Part shown: positions 52,998 through 63,101 of the stretch, one piece after another
How positions within the stretch are numbered: the first letter of the stretch is position 1
Layout of the letters: each line of letters opens with the position of its first letter
Assembly: GCA_937872895.1 (NCBI GenBank)
Contig: CALMUP010000008.1
Span: forward strand, 351,613-415,612
DNA length: 64,000 nt
DNA from: an uncultured Verrucomicrobiota bacterium
GTDB taxonomy: Bacteria; Verrucomicrobiota; Kiritimatiellia; CAIVKH01
Direction of reading: 5' to 3'
Position numbers and translations under genes: made by a program
Notes under the pieces: generated by a model
Told to the model about the DNA's origin: nothing
What the model saw: only the letters and a program-made list of their open reading frames with translations
Database searches by the model: none

Positions 52998-53078
52998 CGA
53001 GGATAGGTCATCCTGATGCGTTCGAAGGTGAAATGTCCACAACCGTGAATAACGAACGACAGGCGGTAGGGATGTTCG

Positions 53079-53828
53079 ATGGACAACATGGAGTACTTTC
53101 TGGAAATCTACGGGAACCTGCCCCGTGCCGGACCGGGATCGTCGGCATGCACCCGTCGTGCTTATGCGATGCTTCACGATGTTCCGGAGGGACCAGGGAT
53201 CCTCGACATTGGATGCGGTCCCGGAGTCCAGACCGTGGAGTTGCTCCACCTGTCGGGAGGATCGGTCGTAGCGCTCGATTTCCTCGCCTCGATGCTCAAC
53301 CGGACTCGGGTTGCCGTTGCGGACGCCGGCATGCTCCACCGCGTGGAGCTTCTCGAACAGGATATGCGACGGATGGATTTCGCCCCGGGTCGATTCGACA
53401 TCATCTGGTCGGAAGGAGCCATCTACAACCTGGGGTTTGAGCAGGGTCTGCGCAAGGTGATGCCCTTCGTCCGTCCCGGCGGATATGTCGCGGTCAGTGA
53501 TGCCGTCTGGCTCAAACCTGATCCTCCGGCGCCGGTGGTCGCACTTTGGAACCCGTACCCGGAGATCGATACCGTCGAGAACAAGCGTTCGGTCATTGAA
53601 CGCATCGGCTACGCGTTGATCGGCGACTTCGTGCTTCCGGCGGAAACCTGGACGGACGAATACTACGATCCGATGGAGCGCCTGCTCGCCATCAAGGCGG
53701 AGGAATGGCGCGATAGCCCGGAGGGGATGGCCGTGGTCGAGGAAGCGCGGCAGGAAATCGCGGTTCACCGGAACTATGCCGACTACTACAGCTACGGCTT
53801 CTTCGTCATGCGGCGTCGGCCAGAATAA
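53079..53828 (+). CDS. Class I SAM-dependent methyltransferase
   Basis: Cytosolic methyltransferase of 249 residues with a Rossmann fold: 'GPGILDIGCGPGVQTVELLHLSGGSVVALDFLASML' (motif I and the acidic residue binding SAM ribose), 'VELLEQDMRRMDFAPGRFDIIWSEGAIYNLGFEQGLRKVMPFVRPGGYVAVSDAVW' (motifs II-III). The C-terminal 90 residues are predicted helical and probably shape the substrate pocket. It stands alone, divergent from trpA and convergent with the pilB-type gene. Substrate unknown; small molecule more likely than nucleic acid. Confidence 0.87.
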   Translation: MDNMEYFLEIYGNLPRAGPGSSACTRRAYAMLHDVPEGPGILDIGCGPGVQTVELLHLSGGSVVALDFLASMLNRTRVAVADAGMLHRVELLEQDMRRMDFAPGRFDIIWSEGAIYNLGFEQGLRKVMPFVRPGGYVAVSDAVWLKPDPPAPVVALWNPYPEIDTVENKRSVIERIGYALIGDFVLPAETWTDEYYDPMERLLAIKAEEWRDSPEGMAVVEEARQEIAVHRNYADYYSYGFFVMRRRPE

Positions 53829-53870
53829 TTTCCGCCGAAGCTGCGTAACGGACCTCCATCCCGCCGATCA

Positions 53871-55580
<1,710 letters not shown>

Positions 55581-55585
55581 AAGGG

Positions 55586-56683
55586 TCACCGCTTCCGGTT
55601 GTTTTGGGAGTTTTGGATCTTCTCGACCACACCGTCCACATCCTGGGCACTGGTCACGACCGACTCGTAGCTGATGATGCCGCGTTCATAGAGCGACATC
55701 AGGTGGGCGTCGAGGGTGTTCATGCCCCACTTCGCACCGGTCTGGATATCGGAGTCGATGCGGAAGGTCTTGCCGTCGCGGATCAGCGCCTTGATCGAGG
55801 GCGTGGTGATCATGATCTCGAAGGCGGCGACCCGGCCCGGCTTATCCTGACGCGGGAGCAGCACCTGGGAGATGACCGCGACGATGCTCGAGGCGAGCTG
55901 GGTGCGGATCTGTTCCTGCTGGTTGGTCGGGAAGGCGTCGACGATGCGGTCCACCGTGCGGGCCGCGCCGGTGGTGTGCAGGGTGGCGAAAACGAGGTGG
56001 CCGGTCTCCGCGGCGGTGATCGCCGCTTCCATGGTCTCGAGGTCGCGCATTTCACCGACGAGCATCACATCCGGATCCTGGCGCAGGGCGCGGCGCAGGG
56101 CTTCACCGAAACCGGGCACGTCCACGCCGATTTCGCGCTGGGTGATGATACTCTTCTTGTGAGGATGGTAGTACTCGATCGGATCCTCGATGGTGATGAT
56201 GTGGCAGTCGCGGGTCTCGTTGATGATGTTGATCATGCTGGCCAGCGTGGTGGTCTTGCCCGAGCCGGTGGGCCCGGTCACGAGGATCAGCCCGCGCGGG
56301 CGGTACAGCAGTTCGCGCACCGCCTGGGGCAGGCCGATCTGCTCGAGGGTAAGCAGGGTCTTCGGAATCTGCCGCAGCACGATGCCGACGTGGTGCTTCT
56401 GCTTGAAGATGCTGACGCGGAACCGGGCGCGGTCCTCGAAGCCGAAACCGAAGTCGCTGCCGAGGTCGCGGTGCAGCCGGGCGACATGCTCCTGATCAGT
56501 GATCTCCAGCATCAGCCGTTCGGTATCCTCCGGTTTCAGGGGTTCGGTCTCGATCGGCTGCATGCCGCCATTCAGGCGGAGGACCGGCGGGGAGCCGACC
56601 GTGAGATGGAGGTCGCTGGCCCCCTCCTCCACCACCAGGGTGAGGAGGTCGTGCATATTCAGGGTCGAGGATGGCGTGGTCAT
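55586..56683 (-). CDS. pilT: Pilus retraction ATPase (PilT)
   Basis: Hexameric ATPase of 365 residues powering type IV pilus retraction. Lacks the MshEN domain and zinc tetracysteine of PilB. '[23 protein letters not shown]' is the PilT N-terminal signature; Walker A '[17 protein letters not shown]', '[22 protein letters not shown]', '[28 protein letters not shown]', and '[15 protein letters not shown]' corresponds to the retraction-specific AIRNLIRE motif. The start overlaps the upstream ATPase stop by one base (TGATG). Presence implies twitching motility or pilus dynamics. Confidence 0.95.
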   Translation of the reverse strand: MTTPSSTLNMHDLLTLVVEEGASDLHLTVGSPPVLRLNGGMQPIETEPLKPEDTERLMLEITDQEHVARLHRDLGSDFGFGFEDRARFRVSIFKQKHHVGIVLRQIPKTLLTLEQIGLPQAVRELLYRPRGLILVTGPTGSGKTTTLASMINIINETRDCHIITIEDPIEYYHPHKKSIITQREIGVDVPGFGEALRRALRQDPDVMLVGEMRDLETMEAAITAAETGHLVFATLHTTGAARTVDRIVDAFPTNQQEQIRTQLASSIVAVISQVLLPRQDKPGRVAAFEIMITTPSIKALIRDGKTFRIDSDIQTGAKWGMNTLDAHLMSLYERGIISYESVVTSAQDVDGVVEKIQNSQNNRKR

Positions 56684-58389
56684 CAGTTGTTGTCTCCCAT
56701 GGTCACGCGGAACACTTCCTCCAGCGTGGTCTGGCCGGCAATGACCTTGCGGAGGCCGTCCTCGCGCAACGTGCGCATGCCGAGCTCGCGCGCCTTGGTG
56801 CGGAGGACGCTGGCCGGGGCGCGTTCGAAGATCAGGTGGCGCACCGTGTCATTGATCAGGAAGATCTCGAAGAGGCCGATTCGGCCACGGTACCCGGTGA
56901 ACGCGCAGTCGGAGCAGCCGCGTCCCCGGTAGAGGTTGCTGGCGGCGATCTGTTCGGCGGCGGGACCGAGCAACCGCAATTCGGCGTCGGTCGCCTTGGT
57001 CGGCTCCTTGCACCGCTCGCAGATCTTGCGGACCAGGCGCTGCGCCATGATGGCGCGGGTGGACGAGGCGACGAGGAACGGCTTCACGCCGATGTCGATC
57101 AGGCGGGTCACCGCGCTGGGTGCGTCGTTGGTGTGCAGCGTACTGAACACCAGGTGACCGGTGAGCGAGGCGTTCACCGCGATCTCGGCGGTTTCCAGAT
57201 CGCGGATCTCACCGATCATGATGATGTTCGGGGCCTGGCGCAGCATGGCGCGCAGGGCCGAGGCGAAGGTCAGGCCGATGTCGCTGCGCACGTGCACCTG
57301 GTTGATGCCGGACATCTGGTACTCGACCGGATCCTCGACGGTGATGATCTTGCGGTCGGGCTTGTTGATGTAGTTCAGGCAGGCGTAGAGCGTGGTGGTC
57401 TTGCCGGAGCCGGTCGGACCGGTCACCAGCACGATGCCGTCGGACAGGCCGATCAGGCGCTCGAAGGTCTGCTGGTCATCGGAGAAGAAACCCAGCTTGG
57501 GCAGGCCGAGGCTCAGGCTCTCCTTGTCGAGCAGCCGCATGACGATGGACTCGCCGTGGTTCGAGGGGATGGTCGATACGCGCAGGTCGAGGTCGCGCCC
57601 CATCACGTTGATCTGGATACGTCCATCCTGCGGCATGCGCTTTTCCGCGATGCTCATGTTGGCCATGATCTTGATGCGGCTGATGATCGCCGACTGGAGG
57701 CGCTTGGGTGGGCTCTCCACCTCGTGCAGCACGCCGTCGATGCGGTAGCGCACGCGGAATTTCTTCTCCTGCGGTTCGAGGTGAATGTCCGAGGCGCGGT
57801 TGCGGAAGGCCTCGAGGATGATCAAACTCACCAACTTGATGATCGGGGCATCGGCGTCGGTGACTTCGTCCTGGCCGGCGAGGTCGAGTCCCGCACCTCC
57901 GGTCTGCACCGAGCCCTCGGTCATGTCTTGCAGCATTGAAGCCGCGCTGAGACCGGACGAGGCATAATAGTGATTCAGCGCGGCCTCGATCTCCTCGGGG
58001 GTGGTGACCACGCCCTCTACACCGCATCGCAGCACGTAACGCAAGCTGTCGAGGGTCTCGACATCAAGCGGATCGCTCAGCGCGACGGTGATGGTGTTGT
58101 CGTTGCGGTAGATCGGGACGACCTTGTAGCGGCGTGCCACTTCTCCGGGCACGAGGTCGATGACCTCCTGTTCGATCTCGACGCCGGCCAGCGAGATGTA
58201 TTCCATGCCGAATTGGTTGGCCAAGGCCTTGAGGATATCGGACTTCGACGAGATCCGGAGTTCGACGAGGGCGTCGACGACCGGCTTGTCGTGCTGGCCC
58301 GCCCACGCCAACGCCTCCTGCGATTGGGCCCGGGTGATCAGGCCGACGTTTTCCAGAATCTCCACCACGTATTCGTCGTTTGCGGTCAA
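56683..58389 (-). CDS. PilB/GspE-family assembly ATPase (first copy)
   Basis: Motor ATPase of 568 residues. MshEN domain at the N-terminus ('[57 protein letters not shown]'), then '[41 protein letters not shown]', Walker A '[17 protein letters not shown]', '[48 protein letters not shown]', and tetracysteine 'CERCKEP ... [17 protein letters not shown]'. It heads the three-ATPase run, 63 bases after the pseudouridine synthase gene. Paralogue of the gene at 53871-55580, clearly diverged. Confidence 0.93.
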   Translation of the reverse strand: MTANDEYVVEILENVGLITRAQSQEALAWAGQHDKPVVDALVELRISSKSDILKALANQFGMEYISLAGVEIEQEVIDLVPGEVARRYKVVPIYRNDNTITVALSDPLDVETLDSLRYVLRCGVEGVVTTPEEIEAALNHYYASSGLSAASMLQDMTEGSVQTGGAGLDLAGQDEVTDADAPIIKLVSLIILEAFRNRASDIHLEPQEKKFRVRYRIDGVLHEVESPPKRLQSAIISRIKIMANMSIAEKRMPQDGRIQINVMGRDLDLRVSTIPSNHGESIVMRLLDKESLSLGLPKLGFFSDDQQTFERLIGLSDGIVLVTGPTGSGKTTTLYACLNYINKPDRKIITVEDPVEYQMSGINQVHVRSDIGLTFASALRAMLRQAPNIIMIGEIRDLETAEIAVNASLTGHLVFSTLHTNDAPSAVTRLIDIGVKPFLVASSTRAIMAQRLVRKICERCKEPTKATDAELRLLGPAAEQIAASNLYRGRGCSDCAFTGYRGRIGLFEIFLINDTVRHLIFERAPASVLRTKARELGMRTLREDGLRKVIAGQTTLEEVFRVTMGDNN

Positions 58390-58452
58390 AGGCGTACTCC
58401 CGTTGATAACGCGAAGGTTAGGACAGCACGTTATCCGGGATCACCGGGAGTG

Positions 58453-59244
58453 TCAACGACCGCGGCGAGGCGGGACGGGCTTTTGTCGCGGCGGTCGGTT
58501 GGGCGGGCAATCAGAGCGCGGATCGGGTGCGACACGTCCGGCCAATGCGGCAACCTCTTCGGGATCGAGATGCCGCCAGGAGGCGCGTTTCATCGGGCCA
58601 ATCACAAGATCTCCGATAGCGACCCGCATGAGCCGCAGCGTGGTGCGCCCGGATGCGGTGGCCATCCGGCGAAGGTGTCGGTTGCGTCCTTCACCGAGCA
58701 CCACCCGGTATCCATGACCAGCTCCGGAACGACCCGGCAGCGGGGCGAGGTCCAGCACGCGCAGCAACTCCCCATCATCCTCGATGCCGGCCAGCCAGCG
58801 CGAGCGGTCGGCTTCCTGGAGTGGCGCATCGAGCCAGATCTCGTAAACCTTGCGGATGTTGTGGCGCGGGTGCGACAAGCGGTGGGCAAAGTCCCCGTCG
58901 TTGGTGAGCAGGATCAAGCCCTCGCTGTTGGTGTCGAGCCGGCCGATGGTATAGAGGCGCCCGAGCTCGGCTGGAACCAGATCGATGACCAGGGGGCGGC
59001 CATCCGGATCGCGGGATGAGCAGACATGGCCGGGTGGCTTGTGCAGGGCGATGTAGACGTTTCGTTCCGGCCGGACAATCCGACCGTTGCAGCGGATCTC
59101 CTGTCGCTCCGGCTCCACCTGGGCGCCGGGTTCCCGCACGATCACGCCATCGACCTCGACCCGCCCCTCGGTCATCAGTTGCTCGCAGCGGCGGCGGGAG
59201 GCCACCCCGCATGAGGCGAGGTATTTATGGAGACGGACCGGCAT
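58453..59244 (-). CDS. Pseudouridine synthase, RsuA/RluB family
   Basis: rRNA pseudouridine synthase of 263 residues. S4 domain at residues 2-60 ('VRLHKYLASCGVASRRRCEQLMTEGRVEVDG'), catalytic Asp in 'LYTIGRLDTNSEGLILLTNDGDFAHRLSHPR', and 'GEGRNRHLRRMATASG' (Q to H compared with the common GRNRQVRRM). A Pro/Arg-rich tail (~235-263) ends the protein. The RluB, RluE, RluF and RsuA branches cannot be separated confidently. It ends 63 bases before the ATPase run and starts 3 bases after the zinc-ribbon membrane protein. Confidence 0.93.
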   Translation of the reverse strand: MPVRLHKYLASCGVASRRRCEQLMTEGRVEVDGVIVREPGAQVEPERQEIRCNGRIVRPERNVYIALHKPPGHVCSSRDPDGRPLVIDLVPAELGRLYTIGRLDTNSEGLILLTNDGDFAHRLSHPRHNIRKVYEIWLDAPLQEADRSRWLAGIEDDGELLRVLDLAPLPGRSGAGHGYRVVLGEGRNRHLRRMATASGRTTLRLMRVAIGDLVIGPMKRASWRHLDPEEVAALAGRVAPDPRSDCPPNRPPRQKPVPPRRGR

Positions 59245-59247
59245 GGC

Positions 59248-60258
59248 TCAGGGCGTGGCGTAGCGGATGACCGTTTCGGGTATGTGCGGCTGGTAGGCCT
59301 TGTAGCTCGCCGGCAACTCGGTCACCGCCGTCTCGGTTACCTTGGTCAGGCGCACGCTCTCGCCGTCGGGAACGATCCAGCCATCGCGGATCAACAAGTA
59401 GGGCGAAAAGGATTCGCCGGGTTGAGGATGAATCACCTCGAAGGTCAGCGTGCGGGAAGCCTGGCCGAAATAGTGGAACTGCTGGTCCAACTCCGGGCCG
59501 GTGACATCCATCATACGGTCGAACCGCGCCGCGCCGAGCGTGTCCTCGAGGGTCATGTAAAGATCCTCGCGCAACCCTTCACCCACCTCCGGATAGGTCG
59601 GGATGCTCAGGGTAATCTTGTTGTCACTCTGCTCGGTGATCAGGGCGCGGTCCAGTTCAGCCTCGGTGATGGAGGCGCGCACGAAGTTGAAGACGTCCTG
59701 GACCAGCAGCTTCTCCTGGTCGGTCATGCGCAGGATCTCGGCCAGTTCCCCATTCACCGCGAGCGATTCGTCCATCGGGGTGATGCGGAGCCGCGCGACC
59801 AGGCGTTCCGGCAGCGGATATTTGCCGCGGAAGTTGTCCAGCACCCACTGGGCCATCTTGTCGTACTTGCCCTTGAGCGCGAGGTTCTCGTCCACGAGCT
59901 GCTGGTTGATGGCTTGAGCGGGTGTATCGGCGACCGGCTCGACCGGGGCGTCGGAGGCCGACTCGACCTTCGGGGCAACAACGACCGGTATCGCTTCCGC
60001 CGCGTCTTCCGATGAGGCTGAACGACCGGCGTACCAGAGCCCGCCAACGATCCCTCCAGCAAGCAGGATGACGTGGGTTCCGTACAGCACGACCGTCTTG
60101 AACCAACCCGGCGTCGTCGTCGAGTGGAGCGGGATAGGAATGTTCCGGCGGCAATGCGGACAGTCGGCTCGGTAACCTGCAGCGGTATGGTCCACCACCA
60201 GCCTTTGGGCACAGGACGGACAAAGGAACCAGATGTTGCGCGACCAGAAACGGGCCAT
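59248..60258 (-). CDS. Membrane protein with N-terminal zinc ribbon, unknown function
   Basis: Protein of 336 residues I cannot assign. An N-terminal C4 ribbon ('FLCPSCAQRLVVDHTAAGYRADCPHCRRNIPIP', CxxC...CxxC) resembles the ribbons of bacterial MJ0042-type proteins. A single transmembrane helix follows ('WFKTVVLYGTHVILLAGGIVGGLWYAG'), then a predicted extracytoplasmic domain of ~230 residues with a helical start and mixed beta/alpha content. ATG 60258 overlaps the avtA stop by one base (TGATG), with GGGAGGG just upstream. Position between a transaminase and a pseudouridine synthase gives no clear function. Confidence 0.8.
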   Translation of the reverse strand: MARFWSRNIWFLCPSCAQRLVVDHTAAGYRADCPHCRRNIPIPLHSTTTPGWFKTVVLYGTHVILLAGGIVGGLWYAGRSASSEDAAEAIPVVVAPKVESASDAPVEPVADTPAQAINQQLVDENLALKGKYDKMAQWVLDNFRGKYPLPERLVARLRITPMDESLAVNGELAEILRMTDQEKLLVQDVFNFVRASITEAELDRALITEQSDNKITLSIPTYPEVGEGLREDLYMTLEDTLGAARFDRMMDVTGPELDQQFHYFGQASRTLTFEVIHPQPGESFSPYLLIRDGWIVPDGESVRLTKVTETAVTELPASYKAYQPHIPETVIRYATP

Positions 60259-61529
60259 CACCCTCCCTCCCCGCGATAGGCCTTGGCAACCTCGTCGGCG
60301 ATGATCGCGATCCCCCGTTGCACGGTCGATTCCTGCATGGCGTAGGATAGACGCAGGCAGCGGTGCTGGTGTTCATGCTCCTGATCCAGGCCAAAGAAGA
60401 AGTAGTGCCCGGGAATGACCAGCACGTTGCGCCGCTTGAGCCGGTGGTACAGTTCCTCGGCGGTAATCGGCAACCCGTCCAGCCACAACCACAGGAAGAG
60501 CGCGCCTTCGTTGGCGTGGATGCGGTACGGCAACGACGGGTCGAGGGCTTCGGTCAGCCAGCGCACCGCCTGCTCGGATTTTCGCTGGTAGAAGGGTCGG
60601 ATGACCTTGCGGCTCAGCTCATACAGCGTGCCGTCTCGCAACAATGGCGTGGCGATGTATGGCCCCAGGTTGCCGTTGGCGAGACCGGCGACGGCGTTGA
60701 GCGCAGCAAGGGACTCGATCAGGTCCTCCCGGGCGAGAATGATGCCGGTGCGCGCACCGGGCAATCCAAGCTTGGAAAGGCTCATCACCAGGACTGAATT
60801 GTCCGTCCATGTGGGCTGGATATCGTTGAACAGGATGCCCGGAAACGGCGCACCGTAGGCGTTGTCGATCAACAACGGAATATTATGTCGACCAGCCAGT
60901 CCCTCGAGGTGGGCCACTTCGTCGTCCGTCAGAACATTGCCGCTCGGGTTGGTTGGACGCGACACGCAGATGGCCGCAGTGTCCCGATCGATCACCAACC
61001 GATCGAAGTCGATGCGATACTTGAAGCGGTGATCGCCCAGCAATTCCACCCGCGGGGGGAAGGCCTGGAACAGTCGCGGACTGATCCCCTGGTCGGCATA
61101 TCCGATGTATTCCGGCGTCAGCGGCAGCAGGATCCGCCGGGACGGCCGGTCACTGAAGCGCCCCGCCAGCATGTTGAACAGGTAGAAGAAGGCGGTCTGG
61201 CTGCCATTGACCACGGCGAGGTTGGCGGCGGTGACATCCCAGCCAAACCGGGTGCGCAGGCTGGACGCCATGGCGTCGAGGAAGTCCGGGTTTCCCTGCG
61301 GTCCGTCGTAGTTCCCGAGTAACCGTTCCATCTCATCGCCATTCGCCGCGATGCTGTCCCAGCGGGAACGCCATACCGCTTCCACTTCCGGAATGTGGGC
61401 CGGATTGCCCCCGCCCAGCATCAACAGGTCGTTTCTTCCGGAAGTCGCGGAACCCAGATCCCGCATCAATTCGTTGATGCCGGTGGGTGCGCTCAGTTTT
61501 TCGCCAAAGGTCGACAAAGGCCACGTCAT
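60258..61529 (-). CDS. avtA: Valine--pyruvate aminotransferase
   Basis: PLP-dependent transaminase of 423 residues converting 2-oxoisovalerate plus alanine to valine plus pyruvate. The sequence follows E. coli AvtA closely along its length: 'LSTFGEKLSAPTGINELMRDLGSA', 'IMLGGGNPAHIPEVEAV'-like block, 'NYDGPQGNPDFLDAMA', 'VVNGSQTAFFYLFNMLAGRF', 'LTPEYIGYADQGI', 'CVSRPTNPSGNVLTDDEV', 'DNAYGAPFPGILF', and the PLP lysine in 'VLVMSLSKLGLPGARTGII'. ATG 61529 is the family start; a longer in-frame version begins at 61613. TATACT lies 8 bases before it. Confidence 0.95.
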   Translation of the reverse strand: MTWPLSTFGEKLSAPTGINELMRDLGSATSGRNDLLMLGGGNPAHIPEVEAVWRSRWDSIAANGDEMERLLGNYDGPQGNPDFLDAMASSLRTRFGWDVTAANLAVVNGSQTAFFYLFNMLAGRFSDRPSRRILLPLTPEYIGYADQGISPRLFQAFPPRVELLGDHRFKYRIDFDRLVIDRDTAAICVSRPTNPSGNVLTDDEVAHLEGLAGRHNIPLLIDNAYGAPFPGILFNDIQPTWTDNSVLVMSLSKLGLPGARTGIILAREDLIESLAALNAVAGLANGNLGPYIATPLLRDGTLYELSRKVIRPFYQRKSEQAVRWLTEALDPSLPYRIHANEGALFLWLWLDGLPITAEELYHRLKRRNVLVIPGHYFFFGLDQEHEHQHRCLRLSYAMQESTVQRGIAIIADEVAKAYRGEGG

Positions 61530-61537
61530 AACGGCAC

Positions 61538-61543
61538 AGTATA
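61538..61543 (-). promoter_or_regulatory. -10 element of avtA, close to the start codon
   Basis: On the minus strand TATACT (61543-61538) lies 8 bases before ATG 61529; the predicted start site would be about 2-3 bases before the ATG. No good -35 hexamer is seen at 17 or 18 bases. No Shine-Dalgarno sequence lies between. Confidence 0.45.
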
Positions 61544-61658
61544 GAAGGTAGCCCCGCCGGGAGTACATGATTTTCATCCAATTCCCTATAGACAAACCGC
61601 TTGATTTCGCCACGTATCGTGCTTTACTCGCGGATTAATCAGTGGAGCAAAAGACCGC

Positions 61659-62801
61659 ATGAAACTATTCTACGCCAGGGAGAACACTCCCGGAGAAACA
61701 CGGATCCCGGTAACCCCGGCGATTACCGAGAAACTGATCAAGCTCGGCGCCGAGGTCTTCGTTGAAACCGGCATCGGCGCTTCCCTCGGCCTCTCCGATG
61801 AAGCATTTACCAAGGTCGGTGCAACCGTCGTGGGACTCACCGAAGGTCAGGGACAGGCCGACATAGTATTGCGGTTGCGCAAGCCGACGACCGCCGGGCT
61901 GGACGGCATGAAGCCCGGCACCCTGCATGTCAGCTACCTGGACCCCTTCAACGAACACGGCCTGATCCAGGCCTTGGCCGAACGGCAGATCAGCGCGGTC
62001 AGCCTCGAGATGATCCCCCGCTCGACCATCGCCCAGAAGATGGACGTGATCAGTTCCCAGGCGAACCTCGGCGGCTACGTGGCGGTGATCCTCGCCGCCG
62101 AGCGGCTGACCAAGATCTTCCCGATGATGACCACCCCCGCCGGCACCATCGCCCCGGCCAAGGTCTTCATCATCGGTGTCGGCGTGGCCGGCCTCCAGGC
62201 CATCGCAACCGCCAAACGCCTCGGCGCGCTCGTCGAGGCCTTCGACACGCGGCCGGTGGTCGAGGAGCAGGTCAAGTCCCTCGGCGCCAAATTCGTCAAG
62301 GTGGACCTCGGGGAAACCGGACAGACCAAGGATGGCTATGCCAAGGCCCTGACCGAGGAACAACTCGCGATACAACGCCAGGCCATGGCCAAGCATTGTG
62401 CCGCGGCCGACGTGGTCATCACTACCGCCCAGGTGTTCGGCCGCAAGGCGCCGGTCATCGTCACCAGGGACATGGTCGCCGGCATGAGCCCGGGCAGCGT
62501 GGTCGTGGACATGGCGGTGGAGACCGGCGGCAATGTCGAGGGCTCGGTGCTGAACGAGGAAGTCGACCTGAACGGCGTCCGCCTGATCGGCCTCGGCAAC
62601 CTGCCCGGCCGCGTGGCCGTCCACGCCTCGCAGATGTTCGCCAGCAACCTCTACAACTTCATCGAGCACTTCTGGGACAAGAAGGCCAAGACCTTCACCC
62701 TCAAGCGCGAGGATGACATTATCCAGGGCAGCCTGATCACCCACGAAGGCGCCATTGTTCACCCGACCATCAAGGGGCTGTCCGCCCCGCAGAAAGGATA
62801 A
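61659..62801 (+). CDS. pntAA: NAD(P) transhydrogenase, alpha subunit part 1 (PntAA)
   Basis: Peripheral NAD(H)-binding domain I of the proton-translocating transhydrogenase, 380 residues. 'YARENTPGETRIPVTPAITEKLIKLGAEVFVETGIGASLGLSDEAF' is the alanine-dehydrogenase/PNT N-terminal domain. 'AKVFIIGVGVAGLQAIATAKRLGALVEAFDTRP' is the NAD Rossmann motif and 'VITTAQVFGRKAPVIVTRDMVAGMSPGSVVVDMAVETGGNVEGS' is typical of PntA. The hydrophobic domain II is encoded separately downstream, so this is the split three-gene form. GGAG lies about 12 bases before ATG 61659. Confidence 0.97.
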   Translation: MKLFYARENTPGETRIPVTPAITEKLIKLGAEVFVETGIGASLGLSDEAFTKVGATVVGLTEGQGQADIVLRLRKPTTAGLDGMKPGTLHVSYLDPFNEHGLIQALAERQISAVSLEMIPRSTIAQKMDVISSQANLGGYVAVILAAERLTKIFPMMTTPAGTIAPAKVFIIGVGVAGLQAIATAKRLGALVEAFDTRPVVEEQVKSLGAKFVKVDLGETGQTKDGYAKALTEEQLAIQRQAMAKHCAAADVVITTAQVFGRKAPVIVTRDMVAGMSPGSVVVDMAVETGGNVEGSVLNEEVDLNGVRLIGLGNLPGRVAVHASQMFASNLYNFIEHFWDKKAKTFTLKREDDIIQGSLITHEGAIVHPTIKGLSAPQKG

Positions 62802-62804
62802 CCC

Positions 62805-63101
62805 ATGGAACTGACCCTGCTGTTCTTCGTCTTCGTCCTGGCGATCTTCCTCGGCTTCGAGCTGATCGTGAAGGTCCCCTCGCAGTTGCACACACCCCTG
62901 ATGTCCGGGTCCAACGCGATCTCCGGCATCACCATCGTCGCGGCCATTATCGCCGCGGGCGTGGATGACGGGCACCTGGTCACCTCGGTTCTCGGGTTCC
63001 TTGCCGTAACGCTGGCCACCGTCAATGTGGTCGGCGGCTACATGGTGACCAACCGCATGCTGGGCATGTTCAAGAAGAAAGATGGAGCCTCGAAATCCTG
63101 A
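62805..63101 (+). CDS. pntAB: NAD(P) transhydrogenase, alpha subunit part 2 (PntAB)
   Basis: Small membrane subunit of 98 residues with three predicted helices ('LTLLFFVFVLAIFLGFELIVKVPSQLHTPLMSGSNAISGITIVAAIIAAG', 'LVTSVLGFLAVTLATVNVVGGYMVTNRML'). It supplies the alpha-chain part of proton channel domain II. It starts 3 bases after pntAA and overlaps pntB by one base (TGATG). Confidence 0.96.
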   Translation: MELTLLFFVFVLAIFLGFELIVKVPSQLHTPLMSGSNAISGITIVAAIIAAGVDDGHLVTSVLGFLAVTLATVNVVGGYMVTNRMLGMFKKKDGASKS

